64,000 bases of DNA from Oscillospiraceae bacterium. GTDB taxonomy: Bacteria; Bacillota; Clostridia; Oscillospirales; Ruminococcaceae. A program made the translations under genes and the position numbers. The first letter of the stretch is position 1. The number at the start of each line of letters is the position of its first letter. Positions 54,314-63,500 of the stretch are shown one piece after another. The notes under the pieces are model-generated. The model saw only the letters and a list, made by a program, of their open reading frames with translations, was not told the origin of the DNA and did no database searches. The stretch covers positions 1-64,000 of the forward strand of contig JAFQIY010000046.1 of the NCBI GenBank assembly GCA_017415165.1, in the 5' to 3' direction.

Positions 54314-54412
54314 TTCTGCTGAATACTTTGGCGAGCGTACAGCAGAAAGCGTATATCGAATCAATAAAGTCTATTGACCCGTTCCTATTGTACCACATCG
54401 GGAACGGGTTTT
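54314..54412 (+). terminator. Two hairpins between early genes (possible attenuator)
   Basis: The first stem is TTCTGCTG/CAGCAGAA (54314-54321 with 54340-54347). The second is ACCCGTTCC/GGAACGGGT (54377-54385 with 54401-54409), followed by only three or four T and then the Rha-like gene's AAGGAGG. This may be a partial terminator. Confidence 0.55.
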
Positions 54413-54431
54413 CAAGGAGGAATTATTATTT

Positions 54432-55103
54432 ATGGAAAATGAACTCGTTTTCTTACCCGATAACTACATAAATGCAGAACCATATACCACGTCTTTAATC
54501 GTTGCCGATTGTGCAGAAATTAAGCATCACACAATACAAGTATTAATTTCAAAATATGAGAATGACCTTTCAGAGCTGGGCACGCTCTCATTTGAAATGA
54601 GAGCGTGCCCCCATAAAACTGGTGCTGCTCTTGAAAAAATATATCACCTCAACGAACAGCAGGCAACACTTCTCATCACATACATGAAAAATACTGAGCC
54701 TGTTCGTAAATTCAAGAAAGCACTTGTAAAAGGATTTTTTGCAATGAAAGAAGAACTTACAGAACGCAGAATTAACCGCAGTATGCTCAAGCATACACAT
54801 AAAAGCCTTGCAGAAGCTGTAAAGCTTATTCCTCCGCACCCTCATTCTGCATTTGATTATGCAAAATATCACGCCCTTGCATATATTGTTGCATTCGGTT
54901 GTTCCCCTTCCAAGCTTAAAAAGCGGCGTAATGCCAAAACAGAAGCAAGTGTTGCCGACTATCTCACAGCAGCTGAAATTGAGAGTGTTGCCAATATCAA
55001 GGACAAAATATGTGTTTGTCTTGAAATGGATATGGAATACGCTGAAATCAAGGATAAACTTATGAAAATGCAAATTCAAAATTTATCATCAAAGGAGGAT
55101 TGA
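54432..55103 (+). CDS. Rha-family phage regulatory protein
   Basis: 223 residues. The N-terminal 110 resemble the Rha domain (TTSLIVADCAEIKHHTIQVL for DNA or partner contact, ATLLITYMKNTEPVRKFKKA, FFAMKEEL). The C-terminal part is basic (KLKKRRNAKTEAS), then helical. Rha proteins affect phage growth in IHF-deficient hosts and serve as antirepressor-like regulators. The function here is inferred. AAGGAGG precedes the ATG, and the stop overlaps the next ribosome site. Confidence 0.72.
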   Translation: MENELVFLPDNYINAEPYTTSLIVADCAEIKHHTIQVLISKYENDLSELGTLSFEMRACPHKTGAALEKIYHLNEQQATLLITYMKNTEPVRKFKKALVKGFFAMKEELTERRINRSMLKHTHKSLAEAVKLIPPHPHSAFDYAKYHALAYIVAFGCSPSKLKKRRNAKTEASVADYLTAAEIESVANIKDKICVCLEMDMEYAEIKDKLMKMQIQNLSSKED

Positions 55104-55105
55104 AA

Positions 55106-55333
55106 ATGACAGGGATGAAAATGTACACAATAGCCGAAGCCTCTAACAGCTTCGGCGTTACAGAATACGCATTACGCAAATGGGTAAGAGACGGCACTTT
55201 GCCTTCTGTAAAAATCGGTAAAAAGTATCTGATTAATGAGCAGGTGCTTGAAAAGTTCCTGCAAGGTGAAAGCCTTAACGCACCTGCTCAGAACGACAGC
55301 GTTTGCCAAATCAAACCTATTGCTGTTAGGTAA
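55106..55333 (+). CDS. Excisionase/MerR-like HTH protein
   Basis: 75 residues from the ATG at 55106 (AAGGAGG before it). An HTH_17-type winged helix: MYTIAEASNSFGVTEYALRK then WVRDGTLPSVKIGKKYLI. Such proteins act as excisionases or small regulators; as the only one here it is the best candidate to direct excision with the integrase. Confidence 0.82.
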   Translation: MTGMKMYTIAEASNSFGVTEYALRKWVRDGTLPSVKIGKKYLINEQVLEKFLQGESLNAPAQNDSVCQIKPIAVR

Positions 55334-55344
55334 AGGGTGATATT

Positions 55345-56133
55345 TTGGAAAATAAAATTGAAAATATCATACCTCAAGGATTTACGGGAATATGGATTGA
55401 CCGGGAAATATTACTTCAAGATAATTTATCCCTTAATGAAAAAATTATCATTTCCATTATCAAGAGTTTTGAAGAAAATCAAAGTGAATGCTTTGCATCA
55501 AACAAATTCTTTTCAAAGGTTTTAAATCTGTCCTCCAAAAGAGCCTCTGAAATAATTAATGGTCTTGTAACAAAAGGCTTTATTACCTCTGAAACAATAT
55601 TTCGTAAGAACACAAAAGCAATAGAAAAACGTATTTTAAGGATAAATAATGCTATTACCTATCCCGATATGTCGGGATACCCTCCCCCGAGAAATACGGA
55701 TACCCCTCCCGAATTTTCGGGATACCCTCCCCCGAGAAATACGGAAGATATAATAAATATATATAATAAACCTTATAATAAAAATTATATAAAAAATAAT
55801 AAATGCTCAAATTTCGAAAATTTGAGCGACGATGTTTCAGATGAATTTATTGCTGAAAAAGCAATTGAATTTTATTTTGATACATATTTCGAGTATCACA
55901 GTACACTTCACCCAAATCTGAAAACTGAACAACTCAACCGAGTTAGAGAAGAATTAAGCTTTCGTATAAATGAATTCTATTTATCCCTTGAAGATGTTCA
56001 GGAAATGACCCTGTACTTTTTTGAACACCCTCCCAAAGGTTCTGACGGAAATATAAACTTGTTTGTTGAAAGAAGCGTTTTTGTCCGGGTGGGTTATTCA
56101 ACAGGAGTGATTTCGGGATATACTGAATTATAG
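55345..56133 (+). CDS. Replication initiator-like wHTH protein
   Basis: 262 residues from the TTG at 55345 with AAAGGGTGA before it. An N-terminal winged helix at about 30-100 (LNEKIIISIIKSFEENQSEC, FFSKVLNLSSKRASEIINGL) is of the HTH_36 kind seen in phage and plasmid initiators. A low-complexity linker repeats GYPPPRNT, and a helical C-terminus follows. The linker codons form exact DNA repeats with an AT-rich tract after them, as in initiators with an origin inside the gene (lambda O type). Function inferred from this layout. Confidence 0.75.
   Translation: MENKIENIIPQGFTGIWIDREILLQDNLSLNEKIIISIIKSFEENQSECFASNKFFSKVLNLSSKRASEIINGLVTKGFITSETIFRKNTKAIEKRILRINNAITYPDMSGYPPPRNTDTPPEFSGYPPPRNTEDIINIYNKPYNKNYIKNNKCSNFENLSDDVSDEFIAEKAIEFYFDTYFEYHSTLHPNLKTEQLNRVREELSFRINEFYLSLEDVQEMTLYFFEHPPKGSDGNINLFVERSVFVRVGYSTGVISGYTEL
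55661..55826 (+). other. Putative replication origin inside the initiator gene
   Basis: A perfect 29-bp direct repeat (55672-55700 and 55717-55745) with a degenerate third unit between gives GGATACCC at 55675, 55698 and 55720, about two helical turns apart. Inverted forms overlap them: TATCCCGA/TCGGGATA at 55661-55680 and TCCCGAA/TTCGGGA near 55707-55722. Then comes an almost pure A/T tract at 55747-55803 and a 23-bp palindrome at 55804-55826. Iterons followed by an unwinding tract are the usual origin plan. Confidence 0.72.
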
Positions 56134-56153
56134 TTTCAAAAAGGAGGATACCT

Positions 56154-56897
56154 TTGACAAACGAACAGCTCGCAGACTTCATAAAACAAGGCGGCAATGA
56201 TGAACTTATACCGTTGTTATGGAATAATGTCAAAAAACTTTTATACATACTTGCTGACCGTTATTACAAAGCATACAGCGATGATTTAAGCCGTTACGGT
56301 GTTACTGTATGGGATTTGAAACAGCAGGCTTACAGTGCGTTTCTGAAAGCAATAGAAGGATATGATGAAAGCAAGGGCTATAAATTTATTTCTTATCTGA
56401 AATATCCTTTCAAAAACGCTATACGAAGTTTACGCACCCATGACACGCTGAACAAGTCCGAAAGCCTTAATACAATGATAACGGAAAAGGACAACATTGA
56501 AGCCTATGAGCTGGGCGATACAATTCCTGATGAACATTCTCTTGACTTTGCGGAAAAGCTTGAAAATGAAAGTATGTACAAAACAGTACGGCAAGCAGTT
56601 GCAAATCTACCCGAAAGTGAAAAAGAGATTATAACGGAACGGTATTTCAATAACCGAAGCTTTGCTGATATCGCAAGAGAAAAAGGTAAAACTTCCGAAA
56701 GCATACGTCAGCGTGAGAAAATAGCATTACAGCGTTTACGCAATAACAAAGATATCCGCAAGCTCAGCAATGAACTTGGTTACTCCTCATACAGAATATA
56801 CCGAAACAACTACACCTCTTTTAAAAGTTCTTACGTATCAAATGTTGAACTTATCGCCTGCGAACGTGCAGACATTGAAGCCCGTTTTTTACGCTGA
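56154..56897 (+). CDS. Sigma-70 family RNA polymerase sigma factor
   Basis: 247 residues from the TTG at 56154 with AAGGAGG before it. Region 2 is visible as YGVTVWDLKQQAYSAFLKAI and KFISYLKYPFKNAIR. Region 4 is LPESEKEIITERYFNNRSFA, then DIAREKGKTSESIRQREKIA. Regions 1 and 3 are reduced, as in SigK/phage-type factors. A 55-residue Tyr- and Ser-rich tail follows region 4. It probably directs transcription of element genes, perhaps the tape-measure gene just downstream. Confidence 0.9.
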   Translation: MTNEQLADFIKQGGNDELIPLLWNNVKKLLYILADRYYKAYSDDLSRYGVTVWDLKQQAYSAFLKAIEGYDESKGYKFISYLKYPFKNAIRSLRTHDTLNKSESLNTMITEKDNIEAYELGDTIPDEHSLDFAEKLENESMYKTVRQAVANLPESEKEIITERYFNNRSFADIAREKGKTSESIRQREKIALQRLRNNKDIRKLSNELGYSSYRIYRNNYTSFKSSYVSNVELIACERADIEARFLR

Positions 56898-56911
56898 AAG
56901 GATTTGATTAT

Positions 56912-57211
56912 ATGGTAAAAATAACAGAAAAATTTTATTTTGATAATGACGGTACACAGTATATACTTGTGCAGCAAGGAACACGTCAGGGTATTGACCG
57001 TAAAACCAAGAAGCCGACAGGAGAACTTGTAAATTATACTGAAATCGTAGGATATTATTCAAGTATAGGTGCAATGCTTGAAAAGTGTTCAAGGTTGTTA
57101 TTGGCTGATAAAATAAAAAGCGGTGATATAACAACTATTTCGGAATACATATCCGAAATGAAACGATTGAAAAATGAATTTGCTGATTTAATATCTTCTA
57201 TTTCAATCTGA
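56912..57211 (+). CDS. Hypothetical protein after the sigma factor
   Basis: 99 residues, unrecognised. The first half is beta-like (KITEKFYFDNDGTQYILVQQ), the second helical (GAMLEKCSRLLLADKIKSGD). GAAAGGAT precedes the ATG, 14 bases after the sigma factor stop. It could be a partner of the sigma factor or a tail-related helper. Confidence 0.7.
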   Translation: MVKITEKFYFDNDGTQYILVQQGTRQGIDRKTKKPTGELVNYTEIVGYYSSIGAMLEKCSRLLLADKIKSGDITTISEYISEMKRLKNEFADLISSISI

Positions 57212-57316
57212 CGAACACGCAGAGCCATTTTAAAGTCTTACCCCTTAAAACTACCCTATTAAATTCAAAGTGGCTGAAATCGCTTTAAATTTTAAAATAT
57301 GAAAGGAATGATAATT

Positions 57317-60300
57317 TTGTCAGAAGTATCAACAGAAGTTCAGCACATAACCGCTCTTGATTTTGATATTGAAAAGGCAATGCAGCAGCTTGATATGCTT
57401 CACAATAAATTCAACGAACTTACCCGTCAGATAGGAAGTCAAAGCTGGTCTATCAGGGCTGTAATTGAAGGAACAGGTGAATATGGAAGGTTACAAGCAG
57501 AACTTGCTGAAACCACACAACGCATTGAAGAACTGGAAGAACAAATCCGCTCAATGTCGTATACAGGTTCAAATTCAATAATTGAGTTTGCCGGAGTAAT
57601 ACAAGAAAAGCTTGTATCTGCATTGAAAGAGGCTGCTTCAGCAGCGAGTGAAGCAGTAAAATCGGTTGAAAACTCTATGACTGATATTTCAAGAGTTCTT
57701 GAACTTACTTCTTCACAAACAGAAGATTTGCGAGGAAGTCTTTTTAATTTGGGTAAGGAATACGGAAGGTCATTTGAAGATGTTTCGGATATTGCATTGC
57801 GTTTCGCACAAGCAGGAAATGATATGACAGATACCGTTACACTTACAAGAGATGCACTGCTTGCACTCAATACGGCTGAACTTGATTCTGAAGAAGCTAC
57901 TCAAAGCCTGATTGGTATTATGAATCAATGGGAAATGGGAACAGAGGACCTTATTACAATCATTGACAAGCTTAATTACACAGCTGATAATAATGCTGTA
58001 ACAACGCAGGATTTGATTGACGGACTTCTCAAGGCTTCGTCTATGGCAAGAACGGCAGGAATGTCATTTGATGATACTGTAGGTATCCTTACTTCAATGA
58101 AGGTTGCATCGGGTGCAGCAGGTAAGGAAGTAGGTAATGCGTTCAAGTCTATTATGGCATATATCCAAAGACCAAGCAGCTTGAATGTATTTGAAAATAT
58201 GGGTATTGACGTATATGCTGACAAGGTAACGGGTGAACTTCTTCCGATGATGGAAATCCTTGAAAATATGTCTAAAAAGTGGAACAGTTCACAACAGGAA
58301 ATGCTTAACACTCTTGTTGCTTCGGGTGATGCCGCTCAGATGATGTCAGAAGAATGGGCAATTGCTACTGACAGTATGGACGAATATACACAATATCAAG
58401 AGGCTATGACAGTTGCTACCGAAAAAGCTAACACCGCAGAAGCGAGGGCACAAGCACAAGCGGCGGCAGGTGTTTACAGACGTAATTATTATATCGCTCT
58501 TATGGAAAGTCTTGCAGATGCTCAGAGAATTTCGGGTGAGCTTTCTGAGGCTGAAGGACACTCAATGCAGGAAAACGCTCGATATATGGAAACTTTGACA
58601 GCAAAGACCGAACAACTCATAGTTTCATTGAAAGACCTTGCAGTTACAGCTGCAGATGCAGGCTTGCTTGACCTTGCAAAATGGGCTGTTGATACCGCTG
58701 TCAAAATTGCTGAATTTTCAAATGACCTCAACCTGCTCCTCCCTTTGATTGCCACACTTGGAAGCAGTATGCTTGCACTGAAATCAATGAAAATCAGCGA
58801 ATATATTATTGATAATATATCTGCTTTGAAATCCTGGGGAACACAGCTTAAAAATACTGTAAATCACGTTAATGACACGGGAACTGCATTAACAGGAGCA
58901 GCGGCAAAGGCAGCCACTTTCAAAACAGCAATGTTTGCAGCAGGTACAGCATTGACAGCTATTTCAGTAGCCGTAACGATTGCAACAGGTATTATTTCAA
59001 ATTATAATCAAAAGCTTGATGAAACCATTGAAAAGGGTGAACAGGCTGCCAACTCTTTTGACACCCTGCTTGAATTAACTGAAAGGTATAACACTCTTGC
59101 AGAACTTACAGACCGTACCGCTGAACAGGAAAATGACTACAAGAGCGTGCAGGAAGAAATTATTGAATTGCTCGGAGAACGTGCAGAAGAACTCAACAAT
59201 CTTACAAAGGGTACACAGGCATACAATGAAATGCTGAAAGAACAGATTAAGCTTGAACTTGAAAGTCAGCGTGCAGAGGTTATAGCTGCTTCTGATGCCG
59301 CATACGATAAGCTTGAAAATACAGAATACTGGAAAACAACGGGCTCATACGGTGTTGAATATAACAGTGAGGTATATAAGGCTTTGGATAGTGCCGGCAA
59401 AATCGGCTATAATTCAAACGGCGATTCAATGGTTTTCTACGCAGGTGAAACTGCTATTGAAACATATGCAAACCTTGCTGAAATTATGGATGTTCTCAAT
59501 GGCAAACTCAACAAACTTGAAAAAAGCAATTCTGACCTTGCAGATGAATTCGTTAATGACAGTACATATCAAAAGCTGAAAGAAAACTATGAACAGCTCA
59601 GTGAAGCCGCTGAAGAATATCTTGCAACAGAGGTAAAACGTCAAAGCATTACATATATTCTCGATAACGGAATACCTGAAACTATTCAGCAACAAGAAGA
59701 AATGAATAAGGCTGTAATTGATGCTGTTGATACAACAGACAAGCTTACCGATAAAATCAAGGGCTTAATTACTGTTTACGGCACAATTGATGAACGTCAG
59801 GTAAAATTCTATGAAGCATTCAATTCCAATGAATTCGGCAATGTTTCAGAGTCCTTGCAGTATATGGCTGAACGCGGTGAACTTACAGCTACCGTTTGGG
59901 ATTATATGAGCAGGTCAAATAATAATCTTTCCGCAAAGCTTAAAGAACTCGGTATCACTACCGAGGAGGCTGTTATTTGGCTTAATGAACTATTTGAAAG
60001 TACTGCTGATGTTGGTGAAGGCATAGAAGAAGCAGGAAAAGAAATTGAAGATTTTGCAAAAACAATTGAAACAGCAGAAGATAAGATTTCCACGCTCAAC
60101 GGTTACATTCAGACACTTGGCGAGGGCAACGGCTTGACGGCTGAACAGGTGTTGGAGCTTGTTGACACTTATGGTTTGCTGTTAGACCAGTTCACACTTA
60201 CTGAAAATGGCTACAAGATTGAAATTTCGGCACTTGAACAGCTGAGAGAAGCACAGGTACAATCGGCTATTTCTGCACGAAATTCACAGATTGAGCAAAC

Positions 60301-62374
60301 ACAGGTATTACAGACGGGACTTCTTGACAGAATTAAGGCTTACGGTCTTGAAATCAACTCTATTGCGAGTCTTGCTGAGGCTCAGGCGGCTTTGCTTGCT
60401 GTTGAACAGAAACGTGCGGCTATGTCGGGAGATATAAGCAGTGAAGCGGAATACAACTACTATAAAGACCAAATTGCCGATATGGACTCTATTGTTGATA
60501 CTCTTAAAGATATTGCAGAAAACTATGCCAACACTGAGGATTTGGCACAAGGTTTTTATGAAACTCTTGGAACATCTTTTGAAGAAACGAAAAAATCAGG
60601 TGAAGAAACTGTTGACGTTCTGAAAGAATGGACAGAAGGTTACGAACATCTTGTATCACTTGGCTTGTACTCTACAGAGGAACAGATTGCCTATTATGAG
60701 AATTTACGCAGGACGTTGAGTCTTACAGAGGAACAGTATCAGAGCCTTGAAAGCACCTTACACAAGCTTTACCAAACACAGCTTGAAGAAAGCAAGGAAG
60801 CGATTGAAGCTGAATATGAGGCTCACAAAGAGGCTATTGAGGAGCAGTATGAACTTGACAAGGAAAACCGTGAGGAATACTGGGATGATGAACTTGACAA
60901 GCTTAAGGATAATCTCAATGCTCAGATAGACTCTGCGAAAAAGGCTTATGAGCAGAAAAAGAAGCTTACTCAAAAATCATATGATAATCAGAAAGAAGCT
61001 TTGGAAAGTCTGCGTGATGCGGAAATTGAGAGCATTAACGCTGCTTACAATGCTCAGATTGATGCTCTTGAAAAAATCAAGGCGGCAAGACAGGCTGAAC
61101 GTGATGAGGAAGATTATCAAAATGAGCGTGCTGAACTGCTTGAACAGATTTCCTATTATGAGCAGCGAACAGGCACGGAGGCTGTTGAACAGCTTGCAGA
61201 CCTGAGAAAACAACTTGCAGACCTTGACCGTGAACGTCAGCGTGAACTTGAAGATGAGGAAATCGACTCGCAGATTGACTCGTTGGAAAGTCAGCGTGAT
61301 GATGCAACTTCGGCGGTGAAAAAGCAATATGCGGCTCAGATTGCGGCTCTTGAAGCTTCTCAGGAAATCGAGCTTGAAATGTATGAGCAGACCTATGAAC
61401 GTGAAATTGAGCTGCTTGAAAACCGTCTTGAAAAGGAAACGGAAGCACTTGAAAAGAAGCGTGACGAGGATTTGAAACGTCTTGAAGATGAAAAGGAAGC
61501 AGCAATAAAGGCGGCAGATGACAAGTGGGCGGAGATTGAGGCTATTTTTGAGGACAGAAACCTTGCAATGATAGCATCCGCAGGAATGTTTGCACCTCAG
61601 CTGTACGACCAGTTCCACGAACTTTTCACCGAGAAATTTAAGATGGATTTAGAGGAACTGGCAACTCTTATGGGTGAACTGGAAGGCGGCATAGGCGGTT
61701 TTGAAGGTTTGAGCGGTTCAAGACCCGATTTCTCCGCACCTTCTTCAGCAGGTTCTTCCAATTCTTCAAACACTCAAGATACTTTGGGAAGTTCGGGCGG
61801 TTTCTCTGTTGGGACAAAGGTTAAAGTATCAGGTACAGTTTACAGTGACTCTTACGGTGGCAATCCCGGTGCAAGCTTTGACAACAAAAAAACCACAATT
61901 ACCAAAATAAACAGCAGCGGTACAAAGCCTTATCACGTTGGAAATCTCGGTTGGGTTGATGAAAGTCAGCTTGTACAGGCAAGAACGGGCGGTAAAACAA
62001 CGGCTGACGGTCTTGCAATGCTTCACAAGGACGAACTTATCATTAATCCGCCTGTTACAAAGATGCTTGAGGATTTGGTTAAGGTGCTCAATCCGCAGGT
62101 TACAAAGGCTGATATTGCGGCACAGCAGGATGCTTTTTGCAGATATTGGGGCAAGGAAATCAACGCTTCACATCGTGCAATGTATCAGAATGTGAGCAAT
62201 AACAATACTTACAATAATTCCAACAGCAGTATGGATAATCACAGTAAAAAGGTTGAAGTCAACATCAATGGTCCTTTACAGAACATTGAACGTGTTGAAG
62301 ACAATGCCGATATGACAGCGGCGGTCAATGCACTTGAGCGTAAGTGGGAACGTGAGATTGCTTCTAAGCTATAA
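57317..62374 (+). CDS. Phage tail tape-measure protein, very large
   Basis: 1685 residues from the TTG at 57317 (AAAGGA 9 bases before; the ATG at 57299 overlaps that site). An N-terminal coil is followed by the TP901-type tape-measure core at about 110-390 (SSQTEDLRGSLFNLGKEYGR, SGAAGKEVGNAFKSIMAYIQ), two hydrophobic stretches (about 471-491, 534-561), long helical regions, a highly charged coiled coil at about 1130-1415 rich in Glu, Lys and Arg, a Ser-rich linker, an SH3-like segment near 1496 (VGTKVKVSGTVYSD), and a tail with LAMLHKDELIINPP typical of tape measures. A 57222-57274 hairpin precedes it. No tail-tube, chaperone or capsid genes adjoin. Confidence 0.88.
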   Translation: MSEVSTEVQHITALDFDIEKAMQQLDMLHNKFNELTRQIGSQSWSIRAVIEGTGEYGRLQAELAETTQRIEELEEQIRSMSYTGSNSIIEFAGVIQEKLVSALKEAASAASEAVKSVENSMTDISRVLELTSSQTEDLRGSLFNLGKEYGRSFEDVSDIALRFAQAGNDMTDTVTLTRDALLALNTAELDSEEATQSLIGIMNQWEMGTEDLITIIDKLNYTADNNAVTTQDLIDGLLKASSMARTAGMSFDDTVGILTSMKVASGAAGKEVGNAFKSIMAYIQRPSSLNVFENMGIDVYADKVTGELLPMMEILENMSKKWNSSQQEMLNTLVASGDAAQMMSEEWAIATDSMDEYTQYQEAMTVATEKANTAEARAQAQAAAGVYRRNYYIALMESLADAQRISGELSEAEGHSMQENARYMETLTAKTEQLIVSLKDLAVTAADAGLLDLAKWAVDTAVKIAEFSNDLNLLLPLIATLGSSMLALKSMKISEYIIDNISALKSWGTQLKNTVNHVNDTGTALTGAAAKAATFKTAMFAAGTALTAISVAVTIATGIISNYNQKLDETIEKGEQAANSFDTLLELTERYNTLAELTDRTAEQENDYKSVQEEIIELLGERAEELNNLTKGTQAYNEMLKEQIKLELESQRAEVIAASDAAYDKLENTEYWKTTGSYGVEYNSEVYKALDSAGKIGYNSNGDSMVFYAGETAIETYANLAEIMDVLNGKLNKLEKSNSDLADEFVNDSTYQKLKENYEQLSEAAEEYLATEVKRQSITYILDNGIPETIQQQEEMNKAVIDAVDTTDKLTDKIKGLITVYGTIDERQVKFYEAFNSNEFGNVSESLQYMAERGELTATVWDYMSRSNNNLSAKLKELGITTEEAVIWLNELFESTADVGEGIEEAGKEIEDFAKTIETAEDKISTLNGYIQTLGEGNGLTAEQVLELVDTYGLLLDQFTLTENGYKIEISALEQLREAQVQSAISARNSQIEQTQVLQTGLLDRIKAYGLEINSIASLAEAQAALLAVEQKRAAMSGDISSEAEYNYYKDQIADMDSIVDTLKDIAENYANTEDLAQGFYETLGTSFEETKKSGEETVDVLKEWTEGYEHLVSLGLYSTEEQIAYYENLRRTLSLTEEQYQSLESTLHKLYQTQLEESKEAIEAEYEAHKEAIEEQYELDKENREEYWDDELDKLKDNLNAQIDSAKKAYEQKKKLTQKSYDNQKEALESLRDAEIESINAAYNAQIDALEKIKAARQAERDEEDYQNERAELLEQISYYEQRTGTEAVEQLADLRKQLADLDRERQRELEDEEIDSQIDSLESQRDDATSAVKKQYAAQIAALEASQEIELEMYEQTYEREIELLENRLEKETEALEKKRDEDLKRLEDEKEAAIKAADDKWAEIEAIFEDRNLAMIASAGMFAPQLYDQFHELFTEKFKMDLEELATLMGELEGGIGGFEGLSGSRPDFSAPSSAGSSNSSNTQDTLGSSGGFSVGTKVKVSGTVYSDSYGGNPGASFDNKKTTITKINSSGTKPYHVGNLGWVDESQLVQARTGGKTTADGLAMLHKDELIINPPVTKMLEDLVKVLNPQVTKADIAAQQDAFCRYWGKEINASHRAMYQNVSNNNTYNNSNSSMDNHSKKVEVNINGPLQNIERVEDNADMTAAVNALERKWEREIASKL

Positions 62375-62380
62375 AATTAA

Positions 62381-62420
62381 TGAGCAGGTTTACCATTTCG
62401 GCAGACCTGCTCAAATTTAT
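62381..62420. terminator. Bidirectional terminator
   Basis: A stem TGAGCAGGT/ACCTGCTCA (62381-62389 with 62404-62412) with AT-rich flanks, between the convergent tape-measure and Abi genes. Confidence 0.82.
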
Positions 62421-63322
62421 TATGTAAATGAAGATAACAATTCATTTTTCCAATTAGTTGGAAAACCTATATGTTTAAGATTTATTTGTTGCGAGTAAGT
62501 ATCAATAAGCGCTTCCAATTCTGTTACAAAATTATTCCAACGGTCAGGAACAGGTGTTAAAAGCTTAAGAATAAACAAATATTGATATAGTCTCATATTG
62601 TTAGGGTTGATTTTTATTTCTTTAGAAACATATTTAGGAAATTTGGGAATTGTACCGAATTTATGATAATACAATCTTGTAAAATGAGCACATTTATTTC
62701 TTAAATGAGTTAAGCAAAATAATAAGCTTTCAAGTTGTTTGTATTGATATTCGTATCCAGTCAATTCGGTAATGTTTTTGCAGATTGATTTTTTGTCTGC
62801 TGCTGTCATCTGTGAATAAAACTGTGAGATATTGCCTAAAGTGAATAATTCCACAGCAACCCAAAGAGGAAATTGTCCATTATAATTTTTATTATGATGT
62901 TTTACAAAGAGTGTATCAGAATTGTTTTGCACTTCACGATTAAATAAATCAATTAAGTCCTTATGCTTGTCTGCCTTTGAGGGGATAAAGTTATTATCAT
63001 CAAGATACCCTAATGCCCCATATGTCAAAGAATGATAATATGCAATTTGTGTTTTAATAAACACTTCTATTTCCTCGATAAGTCCGCAAAGCATAACTGT
63101 AAGCCTTTTATCGAATTCATATATTCCTGAAATACGTTCAAGGGTTGTATCACTCATATATGAACCGTCACTTTGCTTAAAAGGAAGGAAATATGCTGAC
63201 AAACGGTAATAATTTACCCTTTTCAGAACATTGACAGCATAATCCTGACTTTTTATTTCACAGCCTCTTTCGATAAGCTTGTTTATCTGTTCTTCGTAAG
63301 TGTTATGCTCTTTAACGTCCAT
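62420..63322 (-). CDS. AbiF/AbiD-type abortive infection protein (Abi_2, HEPN)
   Basis: 300 residues, all-helical. The Abi_2 signature is present: VNYYRLSAYFLPF near residue 36, FPLWVAVELFTLGNISQFYS near 151, and RNKCAHFTRLYYHKF with the HEPN RNase motif Rx4H at R208-H213. Proteins of this kind stop phage growth by RNA cleavage, are controlled by a small RNA encoded just upstream, and have been related to the origin of Cas13. AGGAGCG precedes the ATG. The upstream RNA at 63339-63391 fits that scheme. Confidence 0.9.
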   Translation of the reverse strand: MDVKEHNTYEEQINKLIERGCEIKSQDYAVNVLKRVNYYRLSAYFLPFKQSDGSYMSDTTLERISGIYEFDKRLTVMLCGLIEEIEVFIKTQIAYYHSLTYGALGYLDDNNFIPSKADKHKDLIDLFNREVQNNSDTLFVKHHNKNYNGQFPLWVAVELFTLGNISQFYSQMTAADKKSICKNITELTGYEYQYKQLESLLFCLTHLRNKCAHFTRLYYHKFGTIPKFPKYVSKEIKINPNNMRLYQYLFILKLLTPVPDRWNNFVTELEALIDTYSQQINLKHIGFPTNWKNELLSSFT

Positions 63323-63338
63323 AATAATACGCTCCTAT

Positions 63339-63391
63339 AAAAAAACACCCTCGCTGGGACACATGCAAGCAGAGGTGCGCGAGGTTTTATT
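63339..63391 (-). ncRNA. Small structured RNA upstream of the Abi gene (abiF RNA-like)
   Basis: On the minus strand a perfect promoter is followed by a short transcript with stem CCTCGC/GCGAGG (63379-63384 with 63349-63354), inner pairing GCAC/GTGT around a CTCTGCTTGCAT loop, and a run of seven T. It ends about 17 bases before the Abi start. This matches the known association of abiF genes with a conserved RNA that acts as antitoxin or control element. Assignment rests on position and shape, not on an alignment. Confidence 0.75.
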
Positions 63392-63397
63392 ACCTTT

Positions 63398-63426
63398 ATT
63401 ATATTCTGCTTTTTATAAATTGTCAA
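63398..63426 (-). promoter_or_regulatory. Consensus promoter of the abiF-type RNA
   Basis: On the minus strand TTGACA (63421-63426), a 17-bp spacer and TATAAT (63398-63403): a perfect match. A strong promoter before a terminator suggests abundant RNA and limited read-through into the toxin gene. Confidence 0.9.
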
Positions 63427-63500
63427 TCCCCAATTATCGCAAATAACGTCAAAATACGGCATTTTTCGACGATTTACGGCAATATATCACTGCTTACTAC

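Noticed and set aside
57222-57274. Hairpin AGCCATTTT/AAAGTGGCT as a terminator before the tape-measure gene
   Set aside because: The loop is long and no T-run follows, so it is more likely incidental or a weak leader structure.
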